Part shown: positions 26,804 through 34,248 of the stretch, piece by piece
How the letters are laid out: each line of letters starts with the position of its first letter
Position numbering within the stretch: the first letter of the stretch is position 1
DNA from: Bhargavaea changchunensis
GTDB lineage: Bacteria > Bacillota > Bacilli > Bacillales_A > Planococcaceae
Direction of reading: 5' to 3'
Length of the DNA stretch: 64,000 bases
Assembly (NCBI RefSeq): GCF_042665595.1
Contig: NZ_JBHTCT010000031.1
Coordinates: 16,799 to 80,798, forward strand
The notes under the pieces: model-generated
What the model saw: the letters and a program-made list of their open reading frames with translations, nothing else
Databases searched by the model: none
What the model was told of the DNA's origin: nothing
Made by a program: the position numbers and the translations under genes

Positions 26804-26833
26804 AGTATATCGGAACATTCTGCCGGGGGTCAA
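26804..26833 (-). promoter_or_regulatory. SigA promoter of the pheST T-box transcript
   Basis: TTGACC (26828-26833) and TATACT (26804-26809) on the minus strand are 18 bases apart, just downstream of the methyltransferase stop. Confidence 0.7.
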
Positions 26834-26839
26834 GCCGGT

Positions 26840-27601
26840 TCATGATCGCAGTGCATAGAGAAGAATCCCGGTCGCGACAGCCACATTCAGCGACTCGGCA
26901 AGTCCCCGGAGTGGGATCATCAGTTTCTTGTCCGTTTCTGCAAGCAGCTCAGGATCGACTCCGCTCCCCTCGTTTCCTACGATCAGCGCGAACGCGTCGC
27001 TTTTGCCCGGATTGTCGTATGCCACTGCACCTTCAAGCGCCGTTCCGTAAACCGGAATCCCCCTGTTTTTCAACTCATGGACCGTTTCCCGGAGATCTCC
27101 CCGGATTACCGGCAGATGAAAATGCGAGCCCTGAGCGGAGCGGACCGTTTTCGGAGCATACGGATCGGCGCTTCCTTTCCCGAGAATCACCGCATTGATG
27201 CCTGCTGCGTCGGCCGTGCGGATCATCGTGCCGATATTGCCGGGATCCTGTACGGCATCGACAAGAAGCAGGGATTTCCAGCTTTCCTGCTCATCCGCAG
27301 TCACTTCCGGAATCCGGCACTGTGCGTAGATCCCCTGAGGATGTTCGGTATCCGTGATCTCCCGTTCGACCTGTGAAGTAATCTCGATCAGCTGGACCTC
27401 GTCAATCTCCCAATAGTCAGGTATTGTGACGCCTTCCCTGACGATCAGGGCCAGTACCGTACCTTCTTTTTTAAGCGCCTCTTCCGCCAGGTGTTCCCCT
27501 TCCACGAGGAACTCTCCCGTTTTGTCCCGTTCTTTTCGGGTGTTGACCAGTTTTTTCAAATGTTTTACAAGCGAGTTCTGTGTGGATTCAATCCGCTTCA
27601 A
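26840..27601 (-). CDS. ysgA: SpoU/TrmH-family RNA 2'-O-ribose methyltransferase (YsgA)
   Basis: SAM-dependent methyltransferase of 253 residues. The N-terminal substrate-binding part (1-75) precedes a SPOUT domain with motif 1 QDPGNIGTMIRTADAAG, motif 2 IVGNEGSGVDPELL and motif 3 IPLRGLAESLNVAVATGILLY. It probably methylates a ribose in rRNA or tRNA; the exact site cannot be read from sequence. Position upstream of pheS and beside sspI matches ysgA of B. subtilis. Confidence 0.92.
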   Translation of the reverse strand: MKRIESTQNSLVKHLKKLVNTRKERDKTGEFLVEGEHLAEEALKKEGTVLALIVREGVTIPDYWEIDEVQLIEITSQVEREITDTEHPQGIYAQCRIPEVTADEQESWKSLLLVDAVQDPGNIGTMIRTADAAGINAVILGKGSADPYAPKTVRSAQGSHFHLPVIRGDLRETVHELKNRGIPVYGTALEGAVAYDNPGKSDAFALIVGNEGSGVDPELLAETDKKLMIPLRGLAESLNVAVATGILLYALRS

Positions 27602-27702
27602 TCTATGACACCTTCCGTCATCCGTTATTTGCTTTAGTGTAGCAAAACGGAGGTATAAGCTGCGAGCAAAACGGAAAACCTTTCCGCAGGAGGGTGATGA
27701 AC

Positions 27703-27921
27703 ATGAACTTCCAGATCCGTGATGCCATCACGGCCAACATGCAGGGGAACTCGGCAGAAGACATCAGGGGCGTCATCGACGATGCCATTTCCCGGGGCGA
27801 GGAACATCTCCTGCCCGGTCTCGGCGTGATCTTCGAAAAGTTCTGGCAGCAGGCCGATCCGGCCGAAAAACAGAACGTCCTGGCCGACCTGGAAAGCGCA
27901 TTCGGCAAAAAGGTCCAATAA
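27703..27921 (+). CDS. sspI: Small acid-soluble spore protein I
   Basis: Spore-core protein of 72 residues, the length of the SspI family. It shows the conserved block SRGEEHLLPGLGVIFEKFWQ and the N-terminal MNFQIRDAITANMQGN. It is made in the forespore; its exact role is minor. The ATG at 27703 lies nine bases after AGGAGG, better than the upstream GTG 27694 or ATG 27697. It is convergent with argF here and carries a shared terminator. Confidence 0.93.
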   Translation: MNFQIRDAITANMQGNSAEDIRGVIDDAISRGEEHLLPGLGVIFEKFWQQADPAEKQNVLADLESAFGKKVQ

Positions 27922-27930
27922 TGCAATTGG

Positions 27931-27956
27931 AAAAGCCGCCGGCTCCGGCGGCTTTT
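27931..27956. terminator. Bidirectional terminator of sspI and argF
   Basis: AAAAGCCGCCGG pairs with CCGGCGGCTTTT in a near-continuous palindrome with A and T runs at its ends, so it can end transcription from both sides. Confidence 0.9.
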
Positions 27957-27967
27957 TGCGTGTTCAA

Positions 27968-28930
27968 TTAAAGAATCGATGCAAGAACCGCTTTTTGTGC
28001 ATGGAGGCGGTTTTCAGCCTGCTGGAAGATGTAAGAATTCGGACCGTCAATGACGGATGCCGATACCTCTTCGCCCCGGTGGGCCGGCAGGCAGTGAAGG
28101 AACATGTAGTCATCCTTCGCGTGTTTGACCAGCGCGTCATCGACCATGAAGCCCTTGAACGCTTCGAGCCTTGCTGCCGCTTCCTCTTCCTGTCCCATGC
28201 TGGTCCAGGTGTCTGTGTAGACTGCATCCGCTCCGCTGACTGCCTTGACCGGATCCGTTGTCCAGCTGACCTGTCCTCCGGTCTTGCCGGCAATGGCGAC
28301 GGCTGTTTCCATCACATCAGGCGAAGGCTCATAACCTTCAGGAGTCGCGACCGAGATTTCCATTCCGGTATGTGCCGCGGCGATGATCAGGGAGTGCGCC
28401 ACATTGTTCCCGTCCCCGACATAGGCGATTTTGCGGCCTTCCAGCCCGCCTTTCACCTCACGCACGGTCAGGAGATCGGCAAGCGCCTGGCACGGATGAT
28501 AGATATCTGTCAGCCCGTTGATGACCGGAATGCTCGCTTCATCCGCGAGTTCCTGCACCATCGTGTGCTTATTCGCACGGATCATGATTGCATCCAGATA
28601 GCCGGACAGCACATGTGCCGTGTCGTATACCGATTCGCCGCGGCCGATCTGCATATCCCGCGAATTCAGGTACATCGCGTGCCCGCCGAGTTGGATCATG
28701 CCGGATTCAAATGAAATTCTCGTACGGGTTGAGTGCTTCTCGAAGATCATTCCGAGGATTTTCCCGGCGAGCAGTTTTGGATAACGGCCCTCCGAACCTA
28801 GCTTTTTCAGTACAACTCCAAGTTCTACAAGCCCTTTTACTTCGTCGCCAGAAAGCTGGTCCAGTGCCAGCAGATCCTTGCCCTTCAGACTTTCAACCAA
28901 TACCATTTCCTGCATCCCCGTCATGAACAT
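27968..28930 (-). CDS. argF: Ornithine carbamoyltransferase
   Basis: Arginine-biosynthesis enzyme of 320 residues that makes citrulline from ornithine and carbamoyl phosphate. The carbamoyl-phosphate site EKHSTRTRISFE, the ornithine-site motifs DIYHPCQALADLLT and HCLPAHRGEEV are all intact. It stands alone, without other arg genes, so a role in the anaerobic deiminase pathway (arcB) is possible, but no arc gene is near. The ATG at 28930 lies nine bases after GGAAGG; a GTG at 28939 abuts it. Confidence 0.93.
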   Translation of the reverse strand: MFMTGMQEMVLVESLKGKDLLALDQLSGDEVKGLVELGVVLKKLGSEGRYPKLLAGKILGMIFEKHSTRTRISFESGMIQLGGHAMYLNSRDMQIGRGESVYDTAHVLSGYLDAIMIRANKHTMVQELADEASIPVINGLTDIYHPCQALADLLTVREVKGGLEGRKIAYVGDGNNVAHSLIIAAAHTGMEISVATPEGYEPSPDVMETAVAIAGKTGGQVSWTTDPVKAVSGADAVYTDTWTSMGQEEEAAARLEAFKGFMVDDALVKHAKDDYMFLHCLPAHRGEEVSASVIDGPNSYIFQQAENRLHAQKAVLASIL

Positions 28931-28966
28931 TCGACTCACCCTTCCGTTTATTCATCTTGTTGCATC

Positions 28967-28995
28967 ATTATACAATTGTATAAATATTAAATCAA
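28967..28995 (-). promoter_or_regulatory. SigA promoter of argF with AT-rich palindrome
   Basis: TTGATT (28990-28995) and TATAAT (28967-28972) on the minus strand are exactly 17 bases apart. The spacer and -10 include the palindrome TATACAATTGTATA (28969-28982), where an ArgR-type repressor could bind; the match to an ARG box is only loose. Confidence 0.7.
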
Positions 28996-29023
28996 GCGGT
29001 TCTTTATAACCATTTCTTCAATA

Positions 29024-29063
29024 AAAACCTCCCCGCCAACCGGTTAAGGAAGGCGGGGAGGTT
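29024..29063 (-). terminator. Terminator of the M42 peptidase gene
   Basis: A perfect 12-pair stem (AACCTCCCCGCC and complement) with a 14-base loop ends in TTTTTATT on the minus strand. Confidence 0.85.
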
Positions 29064-29067
29064 CTGG

Positions 29068-30156
29068 TTAATCGAATGTCAGGCGGTCGACAGTTTCACG
29101 GTCAAGCTTCTTGATAACTTCAACGATCAGCTGTACAGCGTGCTTGTAATCCTTTTTATGCAGGATCGCCGCATGGCTATGGATATAGCGTGTCGGGATG
29201 CAGATGGCAAGGGACGGGACGCCCTCATTAGCCAGGTGGATGGAACCGGCATCCGTGCCGCCTCCCGGAATCGTTTCAAACTGATACGGGATACCCTGCT
29301 CTTCGGCGGTGTCCACGACCAGGTCACGGAGCCCTTTATGGGAGACCATCGATGCATCGAACAGGACGATCTGCGGGCCGTCCCCCATCTTGCCGGAAGC
29401 CTCTTTGGACGAAACGCCCGGCGTATCTCCCGCGATGCCCACATCCACGGCAAAGCCGATATCCGGCTTAACCTTGGCAGCGACAGTTCGCGCACCGCGC
29501 AGGCCGATCTCTTCCTGGACGGCTCCTGCCGAGAAGACGGTGTTCGGGTGCTGCTCGTCTTTCAGCTTGCGCAGAACGTCGATTGCGATGGCACAGCCGA
29601 TCCTGTTATCCCAGGCCTTGGCCAACAGGTAATCCGGGTTATTCATGACCGTGAATTCAAAGTACGGGGTGACCATGTCCCCGGGGCGCACTCCCCATTC
29701 CATCACTTCTTCCTTGGAGGAAGCACCGATATCAATGAACATATCCTTGATGTCGACCGGTTTTTTGCGGGCATCTGCGGACAGGATGTGCGGCGGCTTC
29801 GAACCGATGACTCCGGTCAGCTCACTGCCGTCACGCGTCACGATCGTCACGCGCTGAGCGAGCATGACCTGAGACCACCAGCCACCGACGGTCTGAAAAC
29901 TGAGAAAGCCCTTGTCATCAATTTTCGAAACCATGAAACCGACTTCGTCAAGGTGGCCCGCCACGAGAACGCGCGGTCCTTCCGGATCACCTTTCTTTTC
30001 AGCGATCAGTGATCCGAGGCCGTCATATCCGATCGAATCGGCAAACGGTTCAATGTAGCGCTTCATCACTTCTCGGGGCTCCCGCTCGTTGCCCGGAATC
30101 CCTTTTGCATCCGTCAGGTCTTTTAACATCTGTAACTGTTCGTCAAGCTGGACCAT
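29068..30156 (-). CDS. ysdC: M42-family glutamyl aminopeptidase (YsdC-like)
   Basis: Di-zinc aminopeptidase of 362 residues, usually a tetrahedral dodecamer in the cytosol that trims peptides. Metal and catalytic motifs in order: VAGHLDEVGFMV, LAKAWDNRIGCAIAID, GAVQEEIGLRGA and AVDVGIAGDTPGV, with the last His in YIHSHAAIL. B. subtilis YsdC is the same length; some members were long mislabelled as glucanases. An AGGAGG site lies ahead of the ATG and a near-consensus promoter is found upstream. Confidence 0.92.
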   Translation of the reverse strand: MVQLDEQLQMLKDLTDAKGIPGNEREPREVMKRYIEPFADSIGYDGLGSLIAEKKGDPEGPRVLVAGHLDEVGFMVSKIDDKGFLSFQTVGGWWSQVMLAQRVTIVTRDGSELTGVIGSKPPHILSADARKKPVDIKDMFIDIGASSKEEVMEWGVRPGDMVTPYFEFTVMNNPDYLLAKAWDNRIGCAIAIDVLRKLKDEQHPNTVFSAGAVQEEIGLRGARTVAAKVKPDIGFAVDVGIAGDTPGVSSKEASGKMGDGPQIVLFDASMVSHKGLRDLVVDTAEEQGIPYQFETIPGGGTDAGSIHLANEGVPSLAICIPTRYIHSHAAILHKKDYKHAVQLIVEVIKKLDRETVDRLTFD

Positions 30157-30187
30157 TACTTCGACCTCCTAAACAAGTGTCATTCAA

Positions 30188-30216
30188 ATTATAGTGGATG
30201 AAGCATGCGTTTTCAA
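30188..30216 (-). promoter_or_regulatory. SigA promoter of the M42 peptidase gene
   Basis: TTGAAA (30211-30216) and TATAAT (30188-30193) on the minus strand are 17 bases apart, about 35 bases upstream of the ATG. Confidence 0.8.
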
Positions 30217-30246
30217 AACATTTCGGGAAAGATTGAATAACCATTA

Positions 30247-31293
30247 TTACAAGCCCAGCTCTTTTTTCAGTCGCCTGATAAACTCATCCTTTTCATCTGC
30301 CCTGACCGCGACTGACCCGTAAGGTCTTCGGACGCCCATGAACAGGGTCGCGGAAACAGGTTGCTTCAGCTTAATAAGGACATCCGGGCGGGCGGCTTCA
30401 AAATCTTTTGCAACGAACTCGGCGGTGTCCTTGGATAGCTTGCCGGACAACTCTTCCCCGCTGGTCACCACTTCTGCAATATCCGTATAGCGGATTTCCA
30501 TCCGGTTGGCCATGCCGAGGGACAGATAAAGCGTGTCGGGCCCGAAGACTGCAGGAGACAGCCGGACGGCCTGCATATCCCCGATGAGATAGATGACCGA
30601 ATACACGTTCAGAATCAGAAGGATGATCGAAAGGACAAGCGATTTTTCATGGAGCCACCAGTGGATGCCGATTGTTTCGATGATGATGGCATGGATGAGC
30701 ATCAGCTGCATGGCCATATGGCTCGTTTTGCGGTGGAGTGTGAAGGTATCTTCAGTGAGCAGCGGCTTCTTTTTCCATGCCCCAAAGGCGTAGTAGAACA
30801 TCAGCATCTCCGAACAGAATGCGTGAACGATCGGATGGCTCCGGATATGACTGTCGACGGCAGCAGGGAATGCGAACAGGAGAGGCTTCAGATCCTGCCT
30901 GGTCGTCCGAAGGATCTTTGGCAGGTAGACAAACAGAGAGACGACGAGCACCAGTTCAAGCAGAACAAGTGCGCCCTCTGCAGCAATTCCGATATAGGTG
31001 ACCGGCGCGTAGCTGCCCAGCCATTCGGCGGGAATGAGGAACCGTGCCGTGATCAGGCCCGCGGCTGATCCGAAAAGGAATCCCTTCAGCGTAATCGATC
31101 TTTTCCAAGCCAAAAACAATAGCGGCGCCACGATTGCCAGGTCAATCAGGGAACCGATCACAACCGCCTCTGAGGCCACCGAAAGAACGTATCCTCCAAA
31201 TTCGGTTCTGTAGAGGATCAGGTTGGATCCAAGAACAAGCAGCAGCAGAATCAGCCAGATGGGATTTGCGGATTTTTGGACGACGGTATTCAT
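30247..31293 (-). CDS. Uncharacterised multi-span membrane protein
   Basis: Membrane protein of 348 residues that I cannot assign. About seven hydrophobic segments occupy residues 12-255 (IWLILLLLVLGSNLIL, VASEAVVIGSLIDLAIVAPLLF, LVLLELVLVVSLFVYL, MAMQLMLIHAIIIETIGIHW, LVLSIILLILNVYSVIYLIG). A soluble C-terminal part of about 90 residues follows (MANRMEIRYTDIAEV, PYGSVAVRADEKDEFIRRL), which resembles a small beta-rich pleckstrin-type fold. Conserved-looking histidines occur in DSHIRSHPIVHAF. The ATG at 31293 follows GGAGG by eight bases. No operon partner is evident. Confidence 0.8.
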   Translation of the reverse strand: MNTVVQKSANPIWLILLLLVLGSNLILYRTEFGGYVLSVASEAVVIGSLIDLAIVAPLLFLAWKRSITLKGFLFGSAAGLITARFLIPAEWLGSYAPVTYIGIAAEGALVLLELVLVVSLFVYLPKILRTTRQDLKPLLFAFPAAVDSHIRSHPIVHAFCSEMLMFYYAFGAWKKKPLLTEDTFTLHRKTSHMAMQLMLIHAIIIETIGIHWWLHEKSLVLSIILLILNVYSVIYLIGDMQAVRLSPAVFGPDTLYLSLGMANRMEIRYTDIAEVVTSGEELSGKLSKDTAEFVAKDFEAARPDVLIKLKQPVSATLFMGVRRPYGSVAVRADEKDEFIRRLKKELGL

Positions 31294-31366
31294 CGTTTCA
31301 CCCTCCACCTTCTTTTACTTCTATTATACGGTGGCTCCGCCTCTCTCTCCTGCCGCAACAGGAATA

Positions 31367-31397
31367 AACCGCCCCCCAACATGGAGGCGGTTCACAC
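31367..31397 (-). terminator. Terminator of wrbA
   Basis: AACCGCC and GGCGGTT arms around a purine/pyrimidine-rich loop lie just past the wrbA stop; the following T content is moderate. Confidence 0.55.
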
Positions 31398-31408
31398 AAT
31401 GTTCAGAT

Positions 31409-32032
31409 TCAGCCGTTGGCCCCTTGCTTGACCCACTTCGCGACTTCAACGGTACGGCGGGCCTGATGCTCAACAGCCGCTTTGATCTTTTCTTCCCCTT
31501 CGACCATGTTGCCGTCCTGATCGACCGAGACACTCGTGCCATACGGGTTGCCGCCGGCAGCGAAAACGGAAGGATCCGTGTACCCCGGGGCAGCGATGAT
31601 GGCGCCCCAGTGGAACAGAGAGGTGTACAGCGAAAGAATGGTTGCTTCTTGGCCGCCGTGCGGATTCTGGGCGGATGACATGGCGCTGCATACTTTGTTG
31701 ACGAGCTTGCCCTGTGCCCACAGGCCGCCCGTCAGATCGAAGAACTGCTGCATCTGGACAGACTTGCTGCCGAAGCGGGTCGGCGCACTGAAGATGATGG
31801 CGTCCGCCCATTCCAGATCTTCCGGCTTGGCTTCCGGCTCGTCCTTCACGGATTCATAGTGTTTTTTCCATGCAGGATTAGAAGCAATCGCCGCCTCAGG
31901 TGCGGTTTCGGCAACCTTGAGCACCTTGACTTCCGCGCCCGCTGCCTGTGCCACTTCGCCGGCCCAATGCGCCAGTTTATGATTGGTTCCGGTCGAGCTG
32001 TAGTGAATGACTGCAAGATTGATTGAATCCAT
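31409..32032 (-). CDS. wrbA: NAD(P)H:quinone oxidoreductase, WrbA type
   Basis: Flavodoxin-like FMN protein of 207 residues that reduces quinones by two electrons and avoids semiquinone radicals. The FMN phosphate loop is VIHYSSTGTNHKLA, followed by FSAPTRFGSKSVQMQQFFDLTGGLW and SSAQNPHGGQEATILSLYTSLFHWG, typical of WrbA. An AAAGGAG site lies eight bases upstream of the ATG at 32032. Probably a single-gene unit for oxidative or quinone stress. Confidence 0.92.
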   Translation of the reverse strand: MDSINLAVIHYSSTGTNHKLAHWAGEVAQAAGAEVKVLKVAETAPEAAIASNPAWKKHYESVKDEPEAKPEDLEWADAIIFSAPTRFGSKSVQMQQFFDLTGGLWAQGKLVNKVCSAMSSAQNPHGGQEATILSLYTSLFHWGAIIAAPGYTDPSVFAAGGNPYGTSVSVDQDGNMVEGEEKIKAAVEHQARRTVEVAKWVKQGANG

Positions 32033-32184
32033 GCAAACAACTCCTTTGAATTCGTGATATTTTTCGCAAACATTACTACTATTGCCCTTCGCAGGAAGGA
32101 ATAAACACCATGCTTCCAAATGGATGACGGCTGCCTGCCCCCATGGTAAAGTGAATTTACCATGAACCGGAAAGAGGCCAAGCC

Positions 32185-33327
32185 ATGCACGTCTTCATCT
32201 ATATCATCATATTCTTTTCGTTTTTTGACCTGTTCAGCCAGCTTCCGATCATGAGTCCTCATGCCGTTCTGCTCGGTGCGACACCCTTTGTGACCGGTCT
32301 GGTTGTCGGCATTTATTCATTCGCCAATACGATCGGCAACGTTTTGTCCGGGTTCGGGACAGACCGGCTCGGGCCGTTTCCGATCCTGATTACCGGCCTT
32401 CTTCTTTCTTCGGTCGCCCTGTTCCTTTACACACCGGCTGACACACCCAACTCCCTTTTGGCAGTGCGTGTGATCCACGGCTTCATGGAAGGGCTGATCG
32501 TACCGGCGGCGTTCACATTCATCGCCAACCGGTCAGAAGAATCCAAGCGTGGCAAGAACTCCGCTCTGTCGGGAGCTTTTGTCGGGCTCGCGGCCATTGC
32601 CGGCCCCGCCCTGAGCGGCATCATCGCCTCCAGAACCGGTGCCCCATTTATCATGATGATGAATGGCGCATTTCTCCTTACACTTGCCGTTCTCGCGGTG
32701 TTCATCCTCCGCGGCAGCACAAATCAGCAAGAGGCACAGTCAAAAGCCGGCCGCTCTTCCGGGAGTTTCCCGGTAATGGAACTGTTCAGGCATCCCGGTG
32801 TCATCCGTGCATTTGCAGGCGCTTTTTTCCTGATGTTCTCCCAGGGCGTGCTTGCACTTGTTCTTCCGCTCCAGGTTGAAGCAATCGGGTACGATACAAA
32901 GACGAGCGGACTATTGCTCAGCGTCTTCGGCATCGTCGCCATCCTCATCTTTATCCTTCCGACCAACCGCCTGTTCGATAAGATCAGGCCAGAAGCAACG
33001 CTGGCATTCGGTATCGCCCTCATGGGAGCCAGCATGCTCTTCCTGTCCGGAGCCGGTCAGCTCCCGCTGCTTTATGCTGCGATGTCCCTATATGGCGTCG
33101 GGTTCGCGTTCCTATTTCCCTCGGTCAACTCTCTTCTGATCGATTCGACTGATTCGCATTACCGCGGGAAAGCCTACGGATATTTTTATGCGTTTTTCTC
33201 GATCGGCGTAGTTGCAGGCTCCGGCCTGATCGGCTCCCTGGGCCTGGACGCACGCGGTGCATTCCTGCTTACCGGTTCTGTCCTTCTTGCCGTGGCGGTC
33301 TATGCGTTGGCCGGAATGAGGCAATAA
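32185..33327 (+). CDS. Major facilitator superfamily transporter
   Basis: Membrane carrier of 380 residues with about 12 hydrophobic helices. The loop between helices 2 and 3 reads GFGTDRLGPFP, a variant of the MFS motif A, and the N-terminal half has VRVIHGFMEGLIVPAAFTFIANR, usual in drug-proton antiporters. The substrate cannot be told. It is divergent from wrbA with about 150 bases between. Convergent with the LysM gene and sharing its terminator. Confidence 0.85.
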   Translation: MHVFIYIIIFFSFFDLFSQLPIMSPHAVLLGATPFVTGLVVGIYSFANTIGNVLSGFGTDRLGPFPILITGLLLSSVALFLYTPADTPNSLLAVRVIHGFMEGLIVPAAFTFIANRSEESKRGKNSALSGAFVGLAAIAGPALSGIIASRTGAPFIMMMNGAFLLTLAVLAVFILRGSTNQQEAQSKAGRSSGSFPVMELFRHPGVIRAFAGAFFLMFSQGVLALVLPLQVEAIGYDTKTSGLLLSVFGIVAILIFILPTNRLFDKIRPEATLAFGIALMGASMLFLSGAGQLPLLYAAMSLYGVGFAFLFPSVNSLLIDSTDSHYRGKAYGYFYAFFSIGVVAGSGLIGSLGLDARGAFLLTGSVLLAVAVYALAGMRQ

Positions 33328-33330
33328 ACA

Positions 33331-33380
33331 GAAACAGCCATCCGCCCATCTGAATGACAGATGATGCGGATGGCTGTTTT
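33331..33380. terminator. Bidirectional terminator
   Basis: GAAACAGCCATCCGC pairs with GCGGATGGCTGTTTTC around a 20-base loop; A and T runs at both ends serve the MFS gene and the convergent LysM-3D gene. Confidence 0.8.
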
Positions 33381-33390
33381 CAGTTTGATA

Positions 33391-34149
33391 TCAGTCGAGG
33401 ATCTTCACTGTGACTGTCTTGGATCCCCACTGCAGCGCGCGGCTTTTGTTCGGGATAAAGACATCGATGCGATTGCCTTTGATGGCGCCGCCCGTGTCAC
33501 CTGCGATTGCTTCACCATAACCTTCAACCCATACCTTCGTTCCGAGCGGAATGACTTTAGGGTCGACTGCGATGACTTTCTGGTTAGGATTTGCTTTCAG
33601 GTTGATGCCAGTGGCAGTAATTCCGGAGCAACCGTTGCAGTATGCCGTGTATGCCGTTGCACGGACAGACAGTTCACGTGTCGCGGACGGTGCCGGCTTC
33701 GATGCAGACTCCGTTTTGGACGCGCTTGCCTGAACGACTTTGCCGGATACTTTTAGAGTTTGTCCGGGATGGATCAGCGTGCCATTGAGGCCGTTCAGAC
33801 CCATCAGTGTGTTGACGCTAATACCATGGTTTGTCGCGATTCGGTAGAGCGTATCGCCGCTCTTGACGGTATATGTGGAAGCGGATGCCGCCGGCTTCGC
33901 TGCAGCAGACGCTTTCTGATTGGTTTGTGTCGCTGGGCTGTCCGAGGAGGTAGTAAGAACATCACCCGGATAGATCAGATCAGAGGAAAGGGAATTCCAC
34001 TGCTTTAGCTGTGCGACTGTGACAGAGTTGGCCTGAGAAATGGACCAGAGTGTATCGCCTTTGGATACCGTATGCTCCGCAGCGGAAACTGTTCCTGCAC
34101 CTGCACCCAGTGTCAGCGCTGCCGTTAGCGCAATCAAGCTTTTTTTCAT
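33391..34149 (-). CDS. Secreted LysM and 3D-domain cell-wall hydrolase (YocH-like)
   Basis: Exported protein of 252 residues. A signal peptide (KKSLIALTAALTLGAGAG, cleavage near VSAA-EH at about residue 24) is followed by two LysM peptidoglycan-binding repeats at about 25-67 (HTVSKGDTLWSISQAN) and 93-136 (YTVKSGDTLYRIATNHG). The C-terminal 3D domain (about 160-252) has the three aspartates of VDPKVIPLGT, AGDTGGAIKG and RIDVF. This is the domain order of B. subtilis YocH, a WalR-controlled autolysin of the Rpf/MltA-like fold. Confidence 0.92.
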   Translation of the reverse strand: MKKSLIALTAALTLGAGAGTVSAAEHTVSKGDTLWSISQANSVTVAQLKQWNSLSSDLIYPGDVLTTSSDSPATQTNQKASAAAKPAASASTYTVKSGDTLYRIATNHGISVNTLMGLNGLNGTLIHPGQTLKVSGKVVQASASKTESASKPAPSATRELSVRATAYTAYCNGCSGITATGINLKANPNQKVIAVDPKVIPLGTKVWVEGYGEAIAGDTGGAIKGNRIDVFIPNKSRALQWGSKTVTVKILD

Positions 34150-34248
34150 AATGGTAAATGTCTCCTTTCTTCAACGACACCCACTCTACCACGCAATTGT
34201 TACAGTGGCATGACAAATCGATGAAGAAACGAAAACAATATATTACAC

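Noticed and set aside
26639..26845. Short plus-strand frames in the pheST leader
   Set aside because: The region is explained by the T-box RNA on the minus strand.
34232..34247. WalR-like direct repeat upstream of the LysM-3D gene
   Set aside because: TGTAAT and TGTTTT are separated by four bases, not the five required, and the second half is a poor match; suggestive for a YocH-like gene but not enough to call.
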